Assembly (NCBI RefSeq): GCF_000379065.1
Contig: NZ_KB900614.1
Coordinates: forward strand, 3,222,633-3,286,632
DNA: 64,000 bases
Source of the DNA: Salinispora mooreana
GTDB lineage: Bacteria > Actinomycetota > Actinomycetes > Mycobacteriales > Micromonosporaceae
Direction: 5' to 3'
Position 1 is the first letter of the stretch. Each line of letters begins with the position of its first letter. Shown here piece by piece: positions 19,266-28,739 of the stretch. The position numbers and the translations under genes were made by a program. The notes below the pieces were generated by a model that searched no databases, was not told where the DNA came from, and was given only the letters and a program-made list of their open reading frames with translations.

Positions 19266-19767
19266 CGCCCTTCACCCCGCCCGGCCCCACCCGCGAGGGC
19301 GCGCTATCACATTAGGAACCAAGCGGGACTTTTCACCCAGCGGGCGAGCCCCCTCACCCATTTGGGGCCTACCGCCGCAGTCTCGCCTCGGTGCGAGTCT
19401 GATCCGCGCGACCAATCCGCACGTGCGCTGGACCGAGCTGGACGGACACGGCTACGGCGGGCGGTGCCCAGGGCCTCGCGCCGAATGGACTGGCACCACC
19501 TGGCGGACCGGACCAGGCCGCAAACATCCACCCAGTGGGTTGCCGCCTGGTCGGTCAACGCCGGGTCGACGAAGCTACGCCAAGAGCATTCACCCCTGCC
19601 CTGACCGGCATCATCACCGGGCCCTGATGGGTGTTATCTGATCGAAACATAACGCCACTAGCACCCCAGTCACCTTCATGTCACATTGACGATTATGACT
19701 GAATAATCTCCCACCCACCACCGCCAGGTCCGAGGTTCTGGACCTGCCCGGATCGAAAGAGACCCCC
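19266..19767. other. 502-bp divergent intergenic region
   Basis: The region must hold the start signals of the nuo operon (leftward) and of the lipase gene (rightward). No convincing gene is visible. An inverted repeat GGTCC...GGACC (about 19727-19745) and an AT-rich stretch (CATTGACGATTATGACTG) precede the lipase. GAAAGAGA near 19756 is a plausible ribosome binding site. Confidence 0.5.
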
Positions 19768-20436
19768 ATGAGACGCTTCGTCCGCACCCTCGTCGCCGCC
19801 GCCCTGGTGGCGACGGTGACACTGGTCGCGCCGTCGGCCGCGCAGGCCGCAGTCCGCAATCCCGTCCTCTTCGTCCACGGCCTGAGCAGCTCCGCCAGCA
19901 CCTGGAACGCCTGGATCAGCAAGTTCAAGGCGGACGGCTACCAGGACTCCGAGCTATACAACTGGTCCTACGACTGGAAGAAGTCCAACGCGACCACCGG
20001 CTCGAAGCTCATCGCCAAGGTGCAGGAGGTGCTCGACGCGAGCGGCGCCACCAAGGTTGATATCGTCGCCCACTCGATGGGAACGCTGAGCTCCCGCTGG
20101 TACCTGAAGAACGGCGGCGGGACCGAAACCGTGGATGACTTTGTCTCCGTGGCCGGGGTAAACCACGGAACGGACGTCTCCTTGTTCTGCTCCTTCTACG
20201 TATCGTGCCGGGAAATGATTCGGGGCAGCAGCTTCCTCGACTCCCTGAACTCCGGCGACGAAACCCCCGGGAACGTAAACTACGCCACCCTGTGGTCGAC
20301 GTGTGACGCACTGATCAACCCCGACAGTTCGGCGAAGCTCGACGGCGCGGTGAACACCTCCGTGGGGTGCAAGGGGCACACCGACATGAACGACGACCCC
20401 AGTAACTACACCAAGGTCCGAGACTTCATCGCCTGA
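19768..20436 (+). CDS. secreted triacylglycerol lipase / esterase
   Basis: A 222-residue alpha/beta hydrolase with a signal peptide: basic MRRFVR, hydrophobic core, and a cleavage site around AQA-A at residue 27. The mature protein starts immediately with the oxyanion segment NPVLFVHGLSSSASTW. The nucleophile elbow is AHSMG (Ser103), the AxSxG form used by Bacillus LipA-type lipases. A late aspartate (STCDALINPDSSAKLDG) and GCKGHTDM supply the acid and histidine. Four cysteines may form disulphides (FCSFYVSC; STC and GCK). It is monocistronic with a terminator after it. Confidence 0.88.
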   Translation: MRRFVRTLVAAALVATVTLVAPSAAQAAVRNPVLFVHGLSSSASTWNAWISKFKADGYQDSELYNWSYDWKKSNATTGSKLIAKVQEVLDASGATKVDIVAHSMGTLSSRWYLKNGGGTETVDDFVSVAGVNHGTDVSLFCSFYVSCREMIRGSSFLDSLNSGDETPGNVNYATLWSTCDALINPDSSAKLDGAVNTSVGCKGHTDMNDDPSNYTKVRDFIA

Positions 20437-20443
20437 TCACTCC

Positions 20444-20486
20444 GGTCAGGGGCGGGTTCTCACCCAGCCGAGACCCGACCCTGACC
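20444..20486 (+). terminator. terminator after lipase
   Basis: The arms GGTCAGGGGCGGGTTCTC and GAGACCCGACCCTGACC form a long stem with a small internal mismatch 8 nt past the stop codon. Confidence 0.75.
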
Positions 20487-20507
20487 GCTTACGCCCGAAG
20501 GGACGCT

Positions 20508-20560
20508 CGCGACAGCCCCACGACCGGGGAGTGGGGCACTCACGGATATCGGCTGTCGCG
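20508..20560. repeat. inverted repeat, possible second terminator
   Basis: The arms CGCGACAGCC (20508-20517) and GGCTGTCGCG (20551-20560) are perfect; CCCCAC/GTGGGG can pair inside. It may be a bidirectional terminator or an old insertion boundary. Confidence 0.5.
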
Positions 20561-20639
20561 ACGTGTCGGACGATTCGAGCCCGTCCCAGCGACGTGACTC
20601 GGGGCGGGAAATCACCAACAGTGGACTAAGATCCCGGGC

Positions 20640-20880
20640 ATGGTTACGAGGAACATCGATCCCACTGTTGGTCTTGTGCATCCGCACGGGCAGTGAGCGC
20701 GCGGTGCTCGAATCCTTCCTCGACTTCCACCGCGACGTGGTGCTGCGCAAGCTGCGTGGGCCACAGCGCGGCCCAGGTAGGCCCACCACGAGTAGAGTCA
20801 CCAGCGACTGGCGGGCACGGCCTGGCCCGGGGCACCCGCTCCTACGCCTGGTGGCGCGACGAGGTCGGCCCGGGGTGGCG
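20640..20880 (+). pseudogene. DinB/DUF664-like pseudogene
   Basis: ATG 20640 begins MVTRNIDPTVG and then runs out of frame. One base on, at 20695, the typical DUF664 opening ERAVLESFLDFHRDVVLRKL appears in another frame. After about 20755 the matching continuation SAAQVGPPRVESPATGG is in a third frame. These three blocks occur in the order expected for a DinB-superfamily (mini-DinB, DUF664) protein but with at least two frameshifts and a premature end. Sequencing error is possible but two shifts in 120 bp argue for decay. The remaining sequence up to 21,061 shows no gene. Confidence 0.6.
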
Positions 20881-21061
20881 ATCCGATGCAGCTACCACAC
20901 ACCCCGGCTACGGCTTCGGTGTGTGCGTCCAGCCCTGGAGTTGTCGCTCGACGCACACCGGAAGAACATCCGCAACTTCCTGGCCATAGGCGACCCAAAC
21001 ACGGGTACATCGAAACTGACCGAGCAGCGAAGCCGGCTCGCGCCGCCACCGCCGGCCTCGC

Positions 21062-24000
21062 TCAGCCCAGCAGCCGTTCGATGACCCGCGAGGTTGCTTT
21101 GCCGTCGTCCAGGTCGCAGAAGCGTGCGACGAAGGCGTCGTAACGCTCCTGGTACTGACGGGATTCCACATCGACGCGAAGAATTGCGTCGATCAACTCG
21201 GAAGAGGTACCGACCAGGGGTCCGGGCGCGTCGGATTCGAAGTCGAAGTAGAAGCCGCGCAGCCGGTCCCCCCGGTAGTGCTCGAGGTCGTAGGTGAAGA
21301 ACAGCATCGGCCGGCGCGTGTTCGCGTAGTCGAACATCAGGGACGAGTAGTCGGTGACCAGCACGTCCGCCAGGGCCAGCAGGTCCGCGACGTCCGGGTA
21401 CCGGGACACGTCCCACACGAAGCCATCGCCGGCGCCCGGGATCTCGTCAACCATGTTCGGGTGCCGCCGGATCAGCAGGACATGGTCGTCCCCGAGCTTC
21501 CGGCGAGCTTCGGCCACGTCCAGCATCAGGGTCATCTTGGACCGGCCCATGGCGTGGAACTGGTCGTCGCGCCAGGTCGGCGCGTAGAGGACGACCTTCT
21601 TTCCGGCCGGCAGGCCCAACCGCCGCCGGACGGCGGCGGCAACCGCGTCGCGACGGTGGTAGAGCACGTCGTTGCGGGGGTAGCCGGCATCCAGGATCTC
21701 GCCTTCGTACCGGAATGCCCGCTGTAGAATTGGGGTGCTGAACCGGTTGGGCGAAACGAGAAACGACCAGTTCGGCACCTCCTTCTCCAGCCGGCTCAGG
21801 TACTTGCCATCTGCGTGCCGGATGTCAGTGACGTCGAACGCAATTCGCTTCAGCGGCGTGCCGTGCCACAGCTGCGCGACCGTCTGCTCGGAGGCTCGTT
21901 CGAACCAGTCGGGCAGATGGGTGTTGGTGACGATGTACCGACAGGAGGCCAGCGCCTCGTACCAATCACGCCCGCCATGTCGGACCGCACGAGCGGTCGG
22001 CGGCACGCTGCACTGGCCCTCCCGCACGACCCAGAGACGCTCTGCCGGGCCCACCCCCCGCTCGACCATCTCCTCGTACACCGCCCGCGGGCTGTCGGAG
22101 TACTGCCGTCCGCTGAAGCTGTCGAACAACACGGCGTCCCGCCGCGGGCGGAGGCGCGCCGCCCGGTAGGCCTCGCGGAGCTGCTTGCGGTGGAACGCCC
22201 CCCGCTCGTCCGGAAGCAGGACCGAGCCGGCGCGCAACTTGGCGCTCTCCGCTCCAGTTGCCTCGACGGCGAAGGTACGACCGTTGATCTCCGTCGCTGC
22301 GGGCAGCCGTCGAAGCACCGACTCCGCAAAGGTGAGATTGGTGAACGCGAGCGACCCATCGGCGGCGAGCCGGCACAGTAGGTCCCACGGCCCCGGCCGC
22401 AGTTCGACGGTGCCGTCGAACAGCGGCAGCGCCCGCGGCGCGAACTCAACCCGCCAGCAGTCGCCATCCCAGGTGGCGGGGAGGACACGGGACTCACCGG
22501 TGTCGCGCAACCGGAGCGTGAACTCCGGCTCGCCGATCGTACGGTCGTGGTCACCGGTCAGCACAAGGGTTCCCTGGCCGGTCCAGGTCAGCTCAGTAAC
22601 GACCGGTGCAGCGGCCCGGGCACACAACCAGACGTAGCCGGCGGCAGTGGCACGCAGATAGACGTCCCGGCCACGGTAGCGCGTACGAGCCTGGCGCAGG
22701 TCGTCGTTCGCGATGAGCTGGACGACCTGTGCTCCGCCGCTGTAGAGGGCGATCTCCACCCTCCAGCGGTCCATCGCGGCGCCGGGTGGGGGCGTCCAGG
22801 CCGGGGCGTCCGCGCCCGGGAACAGGGTGGCCAGCGGTATGACGGCGCGGAACGACGTCCATTTGCCGGACTGCTCGCCGAACGTTGCCGGCACCCAATG
22901 CTCGGGCACGCCGGCGGCGCGGCTGAGCTGGATTCGGCCGGCGACCGGGGACGGGCCACGGATCCCACCGGTGATGTGCAGCGCCTCGTCGATGAGTTCG
23001 CACGACGTGATCCGGGCCCGCACCCGCTCTACCTGGAGCGAGACGCCCTTGCTGTTGGCGAGTGGCACAAGCCGCACGTCGTCGTCGAGGTACCGCGGGG
23101 CGAGCCAGGCGGAGACGGGCTCACCGTCCAACTTGACTTGAGACTTGCGCAGGCCGGCCCGGCTGACGACACCCACGGTCAATCGCCAGACACCCTCAAC
23201 CCATTCGCCGTCTTCTTTCAACGACGCCGGGTCGACCACGGCCTCGAAGCCCGACCACTCGTAGCTGCTGTCACCGTGCGTAGAGTCAATCGTGGCGTCG
23301 GGACACCGGCGCGGACGGGCGGAGAGCATCACCGCCCGGCGCGTCTGCTTCTCGCGCAACCAGAGCAGCCGTGCTGAACTCCAGGGGCGCGGGGACGCGA
23401 TCCCGTCGACGTACGCATGCCCGCGCAGCACGAGCCGGCCGTCGTGCCAGGTGAGATCGTGTAGCTTGCTCTGCACCGCCGGGTCGGGCAGCTGATAGAG
23501 CTCGCGGGGAAGCGCGGCCTGCGGATCGTCCAGGTAGGGCAACGCGGCGTAGCGTCGCAGACCCCGCATCACGGACGGAACCGCAAGCCCTCCGCGGGTC
23601 GCCAGGGCGACCTCGACCAGTTCCGGGATCATCCGTTTCCGTACCAGGTGCCACTGCACTCGGTACTTCGCAGGCAGACTTCTCAACACCTTGGGGTCAA
23701 CCCGGTCGAGGAAGTCGTTGCTCCGATCGACGAATGCCTCGCGGAAGTCGTCGTCGGCGTCGGGGAGCGCCCGCAGCACGAGGGCAAGGTCGTCCACAAG
23801 GGCGTTGGCGTCGTACCTGCGCTTGATGACCTTCTGCCCGTGGTCGGCCAGGAACCGGCTGACCCGGTCGACGGCGCGCAGCCGGTCGGCGACCGTGGCC
23901 CAGTCGGTCCTCCGCTGGGTGATCGATGCCTCGCCGGACTCACGGCGCCGCCAGTAGTAGATCGGCACGCCGAGCACGTCGACCGTGTCGGCCATCGCGT

Positions 24001-24652
24001 GCGCCAGCATCGCCACCGGCACGTCCTCGAAGACCACCCCCTCCGGGAAGGTCAGGCCGTGTTCGTCCCAAAAGCGGCGACGGAAGACCTTGTTCCAGAC
24101 CGTCCGGTCCTTCAGCAGCGCGCGGTGCAACGACACGTGTGTACGCAGCTTCGTCTTCGGGAAGATCTTCGCGTGCATTGGCGAGCGGGTCGCGCCGCGG
24201 GATGTGAACTGCCGGACGCCGCCGCAGACGAAGTCGGAGCCGGTGCGGACGAGGCAGGCGATCGCGAGCGCGTAGGCGTACGGAGGAAGCACGTCGTCGC
24301 CGTCGACGAAGGCGAGATACGTCCCGGTAGCCGCTCGGATGCCAGTGTTACGGGCCGCTCCCGGCCCACCCTCATCCTGCTTGATCACCCGGAACCGCGG
24401 ATCCCGGGCGGCGAACTCCGCTGCGATCAGCCCGGTGCCGTCGACCGATCCGTCGTCGACAACGATCACCTCGAGGTTGCGGTAGGTCTGACCGGCGATC
24501 GAGTGGAGGCATTCGGCGAGGAACGCCTCGACGTCATGGGCGGGCACGACGATGCTGAGCAGTCCCCCGTCGCTCACACTTCGGTCGCTCAGGACATCGG
24601 GGGATTCCGACGTCACACCGTGAGAAGGGCCCCAGCCCCCCGCGCTTTCCAT
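21062..24652 (-). CDS. GT2 glycosyltransferase / CDP-glycerol glycerophosphotransferase fusion
   Basis: A 1196-residue two-part enzyme likely to build a teichoic-acid-like or other phosphodiester surface polymer. Residues about 30-260 are a GT-A family 2 domain: LLSIVVPAHDVEAFLAECL, EVIVVDDGSVDGT, GPGAARNTGIRAATG and the metal motif FVDGDD. The middle (about 420-800) has no motif I recognise. Residues about 830-1196 are a TagB/TagF-type glycerophosphotransferase: AQLWHGTPLKRIAFD, SPNRFSTPILQRAF, KVVLYAPTWRDDQ and LVTDYSSLMFDYA. It is divergent from a CDP-alcohol phosphatidyltransferase gene, consistent with a shared envelope pathway. Confidence 0.88.
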   Translation of the reverse strand: MESAGGWGPSHGVTSESPDVLSDRSVSDGGLLSIVVPAHDVEAFLAECLHSIAGQTYRNLEVIVVDDGSVDGTGLIAAEFAARDPRFRVIKQDEGGPGAARNTGIRAATGTYLAFVDGDDVLPPYAYALAIACLVRTGSDFVCGGVRQFTSRGATRSPMHAKIFPKTKLRTHVSLHRALLKDRTVWNKVFRRRFWDEHGLTFPEGVVFEDVPVAMLAHAMADTVDVLGVPIYYWRRRESGEASITQRRTDWATVADRLRAVDRVSRFLADHGQKVIKRRYDANALVDDLALVLRALPDADDDFREAFVDRSNDFLDRVDPKVLRSLPAKYRVQWHLVRKRMIPELVEVALATRGGLAVPSVMRGLRRYAALPYLDDPQAALPRELYQLPDPAVQSKLHDLTWHDGRLVLRGHAYVDGIASPRPWSSARLLWLREKQTRRAVMLSARPRRCPDATIDSTHGDSSYEWSGFEAVVDPASLKEDGEWVEGVWRLTVGVVSRAGLRKSQVKLDGEPVSAWLAPRYLDDDVRLVPLANSKGVSLQVERVRARITSCELIDEALHITGGIRGPSPVAGRIQLSRAAGVPEHWVPATFGEQSGKWTSFRAVIPLATLFPGADAPAWTPPPGAAMDRWRVEIALYSGGAQVVQLIANDDLRQARTRYRGRDVYLRATAAGYVWLCARAAAPVVTELTWTGQGTLVLTGDHDRTIGEPEFTLRLRDTGESRVLPATWDGDCWRVEFAPRALPLFDGTVELRPGPWDLLCRLAADGSLAFTNLTFAESVLRRLPAATEINGRTFAVEATGAESAKLRAGSVLLPDERGAFHRKQLREAYRAARLRPRRDAVLFDSFSGRQYSDSPRAVYEEMVERGVGPAERLWVVREGQCSVPPTARAVRHGGRDWYEALASCRYIVTNTHLPDWFERASEQTVAQLWHGTPLKRIAFDVTDIRHADGKYLSRLEKEVPNWSFLVSPNRFSTPILQRAFRYEGEILDAGYPRNDVLYHRRDAVAAAVRRRLGLPAGKKVVLYAPTWRDDQFHAMGRSKMTLMLDVAEARRKLGDDHVLLIRRHPNMVDEIPGAGDGFVWDVSRYPDVADLLALADVLVTDYSSLMFDYANTRRPMLFFTYDLEHYRGDRLRGFYFDFESDAPGPLVGTSSELIDAILRVDVESRQYQERYDAFVARFCDLDDGKATSRVIERLLG

Positions 24653-25167
24653 CTACCTAAAACCACCCGATCATGCCATTGCGCTCTGTCTTACCTGATC
24701 GCCCCCGGTTCCGGCGTCTGGCCAGCGGCCTGCACGTGCGGTCGGTGCGAAGGCGGCGCTGCCGGACGCGGCTCCGGCGTCGCTGAGCGGCACCAACGGC
24801 CGGAATGCTAGCACCTTGTGAACAACCGAAAGTCACTCACCCGATCGATCGGACAGGGTAAGGGGCCGCTTCCACACCCCGTCGCTAGCGCCTGAAAGCC
24901 GGCGTTCTCCGCCATCCTCTGGGGCATTCCAAAGTCCCGATCAGGGAGATTCCCGGCATGGGGATGACCTTCGGCCGGATCACCGCGCGGAGGCGCTTCG
25001 CCCGCCTGCCCGCTGCCTCCACATCGATGGGAGCCGGAAGGCACATTTCGGTACAGGAACATGAATCTACTAGCATACGGGAAGATACCAGTAGTTAACG
25101 ATTTTTCAACTGTGAAGCAAACCTGAGGTAGCCTCTTGCCGGAGTTCGGGCTCGGCGCGGAGGCGGG
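24653..25167. other. 515-bp divergent intergenic region
   Basis: No gene is convincing here. The right third (25060-25115) turns AT-rich (AGTAGTTAACGATTTTTCAA) and probably carries the promoter of the CDP-alcohol phosphatidyltransferase gene; GGAGGCGG just before 25168 is its ribosome binding site. Confidence 0.5.
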
Positions 25168-26166
25168 ATGATGGCCAGCGGTGTAACTGTTGCGGAAGTT
25201 CAGGCCAAGACATACAAGGAACGCGACTCTTGGTGGACCGTCTACCTTGTCGATCCGCTCGCGTCGAGGCTGGTCTGGCTCGTCGCCCGCTACCCCTGGG
25301 TGACCCCCAACCGGCTCTCCGTCGCCGCGTTCATACTTGGGCTCGGCTCCGCTGCGGCCTTCGCCGCAGCGACACCAGGGTGGCTGATCGTGGGCGCGGT
25401 GATCTTCCACCTGAGCTTCGTCGTCGACTGCATGGACGGCAAGGTAGCCCGCCTCAACGGCACCGGCAGCCTGTTCGGGGCCTGGCTGGACTACATCCTT
25501 GACCGTGTCCGCGTCCTGGTTTGCACCATCGCGCTGATGGGCGGGCAGTACGCACGAACCGGCGACGTGACCTTCCTGGTCGTCGGTGGCGGGATCGTCT
25601 TCCTCGACATGTTCCGCTACCTCAACGCCATGCAGCTGGCGAAGGTCAAGCGCAAGATGAGGCAGAACTTGGCAATACGGATCAATGCCTTGCCGGACCA
25701 GACGAGCGTGGTTGCACCGGACTACGACGAGGCCGACCTGGAAGGCGCCGATTCCAGCGTGGTCGCCGTCATGCAACGCCCCGAGCTGGTGATGGAGCGG
25801 GAGTTCCGGTCGCGCTTCACCGGTTTCACCCGCCTCCGCGACCTACTCATCCGCTCCCGGGTACGGGTGCACATCTTCAGCGGCATCGAGTTCCACATGG
25901 CGGTCTTCATCATCGGCCCGCTCACCGGAGCCGTGCTTGCCGTGTCCATAGTGGCCGGCGCACTGCTGCTGCTGTTCGAGCTCGCGCTCATCTTCAAGCT
26001 CTGGCTGTCGACCAGGTCGTACGCACACTACGACAGCTCCCTCGCCGCCGAGGCCGACGCCGCCGGATTCGGGGAGGGGCACGACCAGCCGGCGACGGCG
26101 GCAGTGCTGGAAGCCGAGGCGGTCGCCCTGAGCGGCGCGCGGCACGGCGCCGACACCGCCCGCTAG
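25168..26166 (+). CDS. CDP-alcohol phosphatidyltransferase family protein
   Basis: A 332-residue membrane protein of the CDP-OH-P transferase family, which joins a CDP-activated lipid or polyol with an alcohol. The full signature D-G-x2-A-R-x8-G-x3-D-x3-D is seen in MDGKVARLNGTGSLFGAW followed by LDYILD (about residues 90-115). About six hydrophobic helices are present. A hydrophilic insert (about 170-215, VAPDYDEADLEGADSS) is unusual for phosphatidylglycerol/inositol synthases. Its substrate is unknown; its position next to the GT2-glycerophosphotransferase gene points to envelope polymer or phospholipid synthesis. Confidence 0.85.
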   Translation: MMASGVTVAEVQAKTYKERDSWWTVYLVDPLASRLVWLVARYPWVTPNRLSVAAFILGLGSAAAFAAATPGWLIVGAVIFHLSFVVDCMDGKVARLNGTGSLFGAWLDYILDRVRVLVCTIALMGGQYARTGDVTFLVVGGGIVFLDMFRYLNAMQLAKVKRKMRQNLAIRINALPDQTSVVAPDYDEADLEGADSSVVAVMQRPELVMEREFRSRFTGFTRLRDLLIRSRVRVHIFSGIEFHMAVFIIGPLTGAVLAVSIVAGALLLLFELALIFKLWLSTRSYAHYDSSLAAEADAAGFGEGHDQPATAAVLEAEAVALSGARHGADTAR

Positions 26167-26178
26167 CCTGAGGTTCCC

Positions 26179-26210
26179 GGGGGCTGTCCGGCGACAACCG
26201 GATAGCCCCC
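26179..26210 (+). terminator. terminator after the CDP-alcohol phosphatidyltransferase
   Basis: GGGGGCTGTCCGG and CCGGATAGCCCCC pair over 13 bp with one wobble, 12 nt after the stop codon. Nothing else is evident between here and 26,437. Confidence 0.75.
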
Positions 26211-26437
26211 GACCTGCGGTGGCTCATCCACCGACATAGAGTGCGGTGGCGAGGGTGTCCAGATCGACGTTCACGTGGCCTCCATGGTCATCGTTGTGTA
26301 GCAACGTCGATTTACGCCCTCGTCTTCATGTGCTGTCCGTATCCCTTGGAATAGATCGCTCGAACAACCCCAGGCCACGCCACACAGGTCAAAGATCACG
26401 TTAGGTCGGTCAACGGGATCGCGGATACTATGACGAG

Positions 26438-26761
26438 GTGTTTGACCCCATCAGCTTGCTCACCGGGGCAGCGCTCCTCGGCGCCGGATACGGCCTCGGC
26501 CTCGTTCAACGGCGTCGCTCCCGGTCGGCGGCTCCGGCTACTGCTTTGTGCTCCTGTAGCCACGGCCTCGAGGAACACGAGCCACCGAGCGGAGCATGCC
26601 GAGCTGAGGTGGAGCGGGATAGGTTCGACGAGGGCCGCTGGAGTGGCCATGACCATGTGCCGTGCACATGCCGGCAATATGTGGGACCGATCCCCATCGA
26701 ACGGTTCATCCAGACCGAGATCTTGCCGCCCGCACCGCTGCAGATCGACAAGCATCATTAA
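26438..26761 (+). CDS. small conserved Cys/His-rich hypothetical protein
   Basis: A 107-residue protein from GTG 26438. One N-terminal hydrophobic helix (LLTGAALLGAGYGLGLV) is followed by a basic patch (QRRRSRS) and then a Cys/His-rich part: CSCSHGLEEHE, GACRAEV, WSGHDHVPCTCRQYVGP. The spacing suggests a metal site formed by the CxC pairs and histidines. The C-terminus is hydrophobic/Pro-rich. I recognise this layout only as a recurring actinobacterial hypothetical protein. There is no clear operon partner. Confidence 0.6.
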   Translation: MFDPISLLTGAALLGAGYGLGLVQRRRSRSAAPATALCSCSHGLEEHEPPSGACRAEVERDRFDEGRWSGHDHVPCTCRQYVGPIPIERFIQTEILPPAPLQIDKHH

Positions 26762-26804
26762 CCGTTAACTCTGTCGACACTGCAACCGACAGACGAAACG
26801 ACAC

Positions 26805-26844
26805 CGACGTGGCCTTCGTTGAGGCGTCAGCGAAGGCCACGTCG
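26805..26844. terminator. perfect hairpin between convergent genes
   Basis: CGACGTGGCCTTCG (26805-26818) and its exact complement (26831-26844) flank a 12-nt loop. It lies 44 nt after the small Cys-rich gene and about 100 nt past the end of the ABC permease gene on the other strand, so it can serve both. Confidence 0.75.
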
Positions 26845-26942
26845 ATGGTTAGCACGCATTCTCAGGATCCCCATGACAGCCCAGTCCGCGCGGTACGGGA
26901 ACCCACGCTGGCATGTGATATCCGTCGCTATCCGGTGGACAG

Positions 26943-27737
26943 CTAGCGGGGTGAGGGGTCGCGGTTGTACAGCCTCTTAGCCCAGAGATAGCTGGCGAGC
27001 GCAATGCCGAGGCACCAGGCCACCGCGAGGATGCTGTCATTGCCGACATCGCGGCCGAGCAACAGCCCGCGAATCGTGTTGATGATCGGGGTGAAGGGCT
27101 GATTCTCGGCGAACCAGCGCAGTCCCGACGGCATGGACTCGGTGGGGACGAAGCCGCTGCCCAGCAGCGGCAGGAACATGAGCGGTACGAGCAGGGTGCT
27201 GGCGGTGTCGGCACTTCCGGACACGAGGCCGAGCGCCACGGCCAGCCAGGTCAGCGCCAGAGCGAGCAGCACGATCAAGCCGGCCAGGGCCAGCCAGCCC
27301 GCGGCGTCGGCGTTTGCGTGGAAGCCGATGAGCACGGCGACGCCGAACACCGCCGCCACCGCGAGAATCGTCTGGAAGATCGCGCCGATAACGTGGCCGG
27401 TCAGGACCGACACGCGAGCGATGGCCATCGTCCGGAAGCGGGCGATCACACCCTCAGACATGTCCATGGCAACCGACAGGGCCGTTCCCTGCGTCACCGC
27501 CGCGACGGCCATCATGATGATGCCTGGCGTGACGAACTCAATGTACTCGTCGCGACCGCCTGTCGGTCCACCCAGCCCGTTGCCAAGGGTATCGCCGAAT
27601 ACATAGACAAACATGAGCAGAAAGAGGATCGGCATTCCGATTGTCAGAATGGTCACGGACGGATTGCGTAGCATGTGCTTCAGATTGCGTTGCAGCATCG
27701 TCAACGAATCGCTCACGGCATGGGTCAGGGTAGTCAT
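26943..27737 (-). CDS. ABC-2 type permease (DrrB-like)
   Basis: A 264-residue permease with six hydrophobic segments and the family C-terminal block. The N-terminal part (LKHMLRNPSVTILTIGMPILFLLMFVYVFG) and LVPLMFLPLLGSGFVPTESMPSGLRWFAENQPFTP match the daunorubicin-resistance (DrrB) permease family. ATG 27737 overlaps the stop of the ATPase gene (ATGA). With the ATPase it would form an exporter, probably of the peptide made by the adjacent cluster, giving self-protection; that role is inference from position. Confidence 0.88.
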   Translation of the reverse strand: MTTLTHAVSDSLTMLQRNLKHMLRNPSVTILTIGMPILFLLMFVYVFGDTLGNGLGGPTGGRDEYIEFVTPGIIMMAVAAVTQGTALSVAMDMSEGVIARFRTMAIARVSVLTGHVIGAIFQTILAVAAVFGVAVLIGFHANADAAGWLALAGLIVLLALALTWLAVALGLVSGSADTASTLLVPLMFLPLLGSGFVPTESMPSGLRWFAENQPFTPIINTIRGLLLGRDVGNDSILAVAWCLGIALASYLWAKRLYNRDPSPR

Positions 27738-28711
27738 CGCGCGAGCTCCTCCTCGCTCTCGGCACGAGCACCGTCGTGGTAATGGCCGGTGAGAGCGAGA
27801 AAGACATCGTCAAGGTTAGGGCTGTGCCCGGTCAGCTCCTCGACCTCGATCGAAGCCCGCTCAAGCTTGTCGAGTAGCTCCTTGAGCCCACGAACGCTGC
27901 CGTCGCCCGGCACCTGAAGAGTGAGCGTCTCGTCGTTGCGCTTCGGCTGGCCGAGCAGGCCCGCGGCCATGTCGAGCGTGTGCGCGTTGGCGAAGCGGAG
28001 AATGACGTGACTACCGGGAATGCTCCGCTTGAGCTCCTCAGGTGTCCCCTCGGCCACCAGCTTGCCCCGATCGAGCACCGCCACCCGGTCGGCCAGTTCA
28101 TCCGCCTCTTCGAGGTACTGAGTGGTCAGGAAGATGGTGGCGCCGCCGGCCACCAGCTCACGGACGATCTGCCACATGGCCCGCCGGCTGCGCGGGTCCA
28201 GACCCGCGGTCGGCTCATCCAGAAAGATCAGTCGCGGGTTCCCGACCAGCGTCATCGCCAGATCGAGCCGTCGCTTCATGCCGCCGGAATAGGTGGCCAC
28301 CAACTTGTCACGAGCGTCAACGAGGTCGAACTGCTCGAGCAGTTCGGTCGCCCGGTGCCGGCGCTCGGCCCGTCCCAGGTGATGCAGCTTGGCCATCAGC
28401 AACAGGTTCTCTTCACCGGTGAGCAGCGTGTCGACCGCGGAGAACTGACCGGTGACACCGATCGAGGCCCGGACCGCGGAAGGATCACGCGCGAGATCAT
28501 GACCAGCGACATGAATCGTACCGCCGTCGGCGGTGATAAGGGTGGAGAGGATCTGCACGGTGGTCGTCTTACCCGAACCGTTGGGCCCCAGCAGGCCAAA
28601 TACGGTCCCCTGCCCCACGCGGAGGTCGATGCCGTCGAGTACTCGATGTTCGCCGTATGCCTTACGGAGGTCCACCGCCGCGATCGCCGGGATGGTATGT
28701 GTCGTTGTCAT
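27734..28711 (-). CDS. ABC transporter ATPase (DrrA-like)
   Basis: A 325-residue ATPase of the DrrA class. Walker A GPNGSGKTT, signature YSGGMKRRLDLA, Walker B RLIFLDEPTAGLD and H-loop region IFLTTQYLEEADELADRVAVLD are all intact. The C-terminal DrrA extension ends in LTGHSPNLDDVFLALTG. I chose ATG 28711 (MTTTHTIPAIAAVDL), preceded by CGAGGGG, over an upstream in-frame ATG without a ribosome binding site. It is in one operon with the EXLDI gene (28 nt) and the permease (overlap). Confidence 0.9.
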   Translation of the reverse strand: MTTTHTIPAIAAVDLRKAYGEHRVLDGIDLRVGQGTVFGLLGPNGSGKTTTVQILSTLITADGGTIHVAGHDLARDPSAVRASIGVTGQFSAVDTLLTGEENLLLMAKLHHLGRAERRHRATELLEQFDLVDARDKLVATYSGGMKRRLDLAMTLVGNPRLIFLDEPTAGLDPRSRRAMWQIVRELVAGGATIFLTTQYLEEADELADRVAVLDRGKLVAEGTPEELKRSIPGSHVILRFANAHTLDMAAGLLGQPKRNDETLTLQVPGDGSVRGLKELLDKLERASIEVEELTGHSPNLDDVFLALTGHYHDGARAESEEELAR

Positions 28712-28739
28712 GGCCCCTCGTTTTGGTGACGTCATCTGC

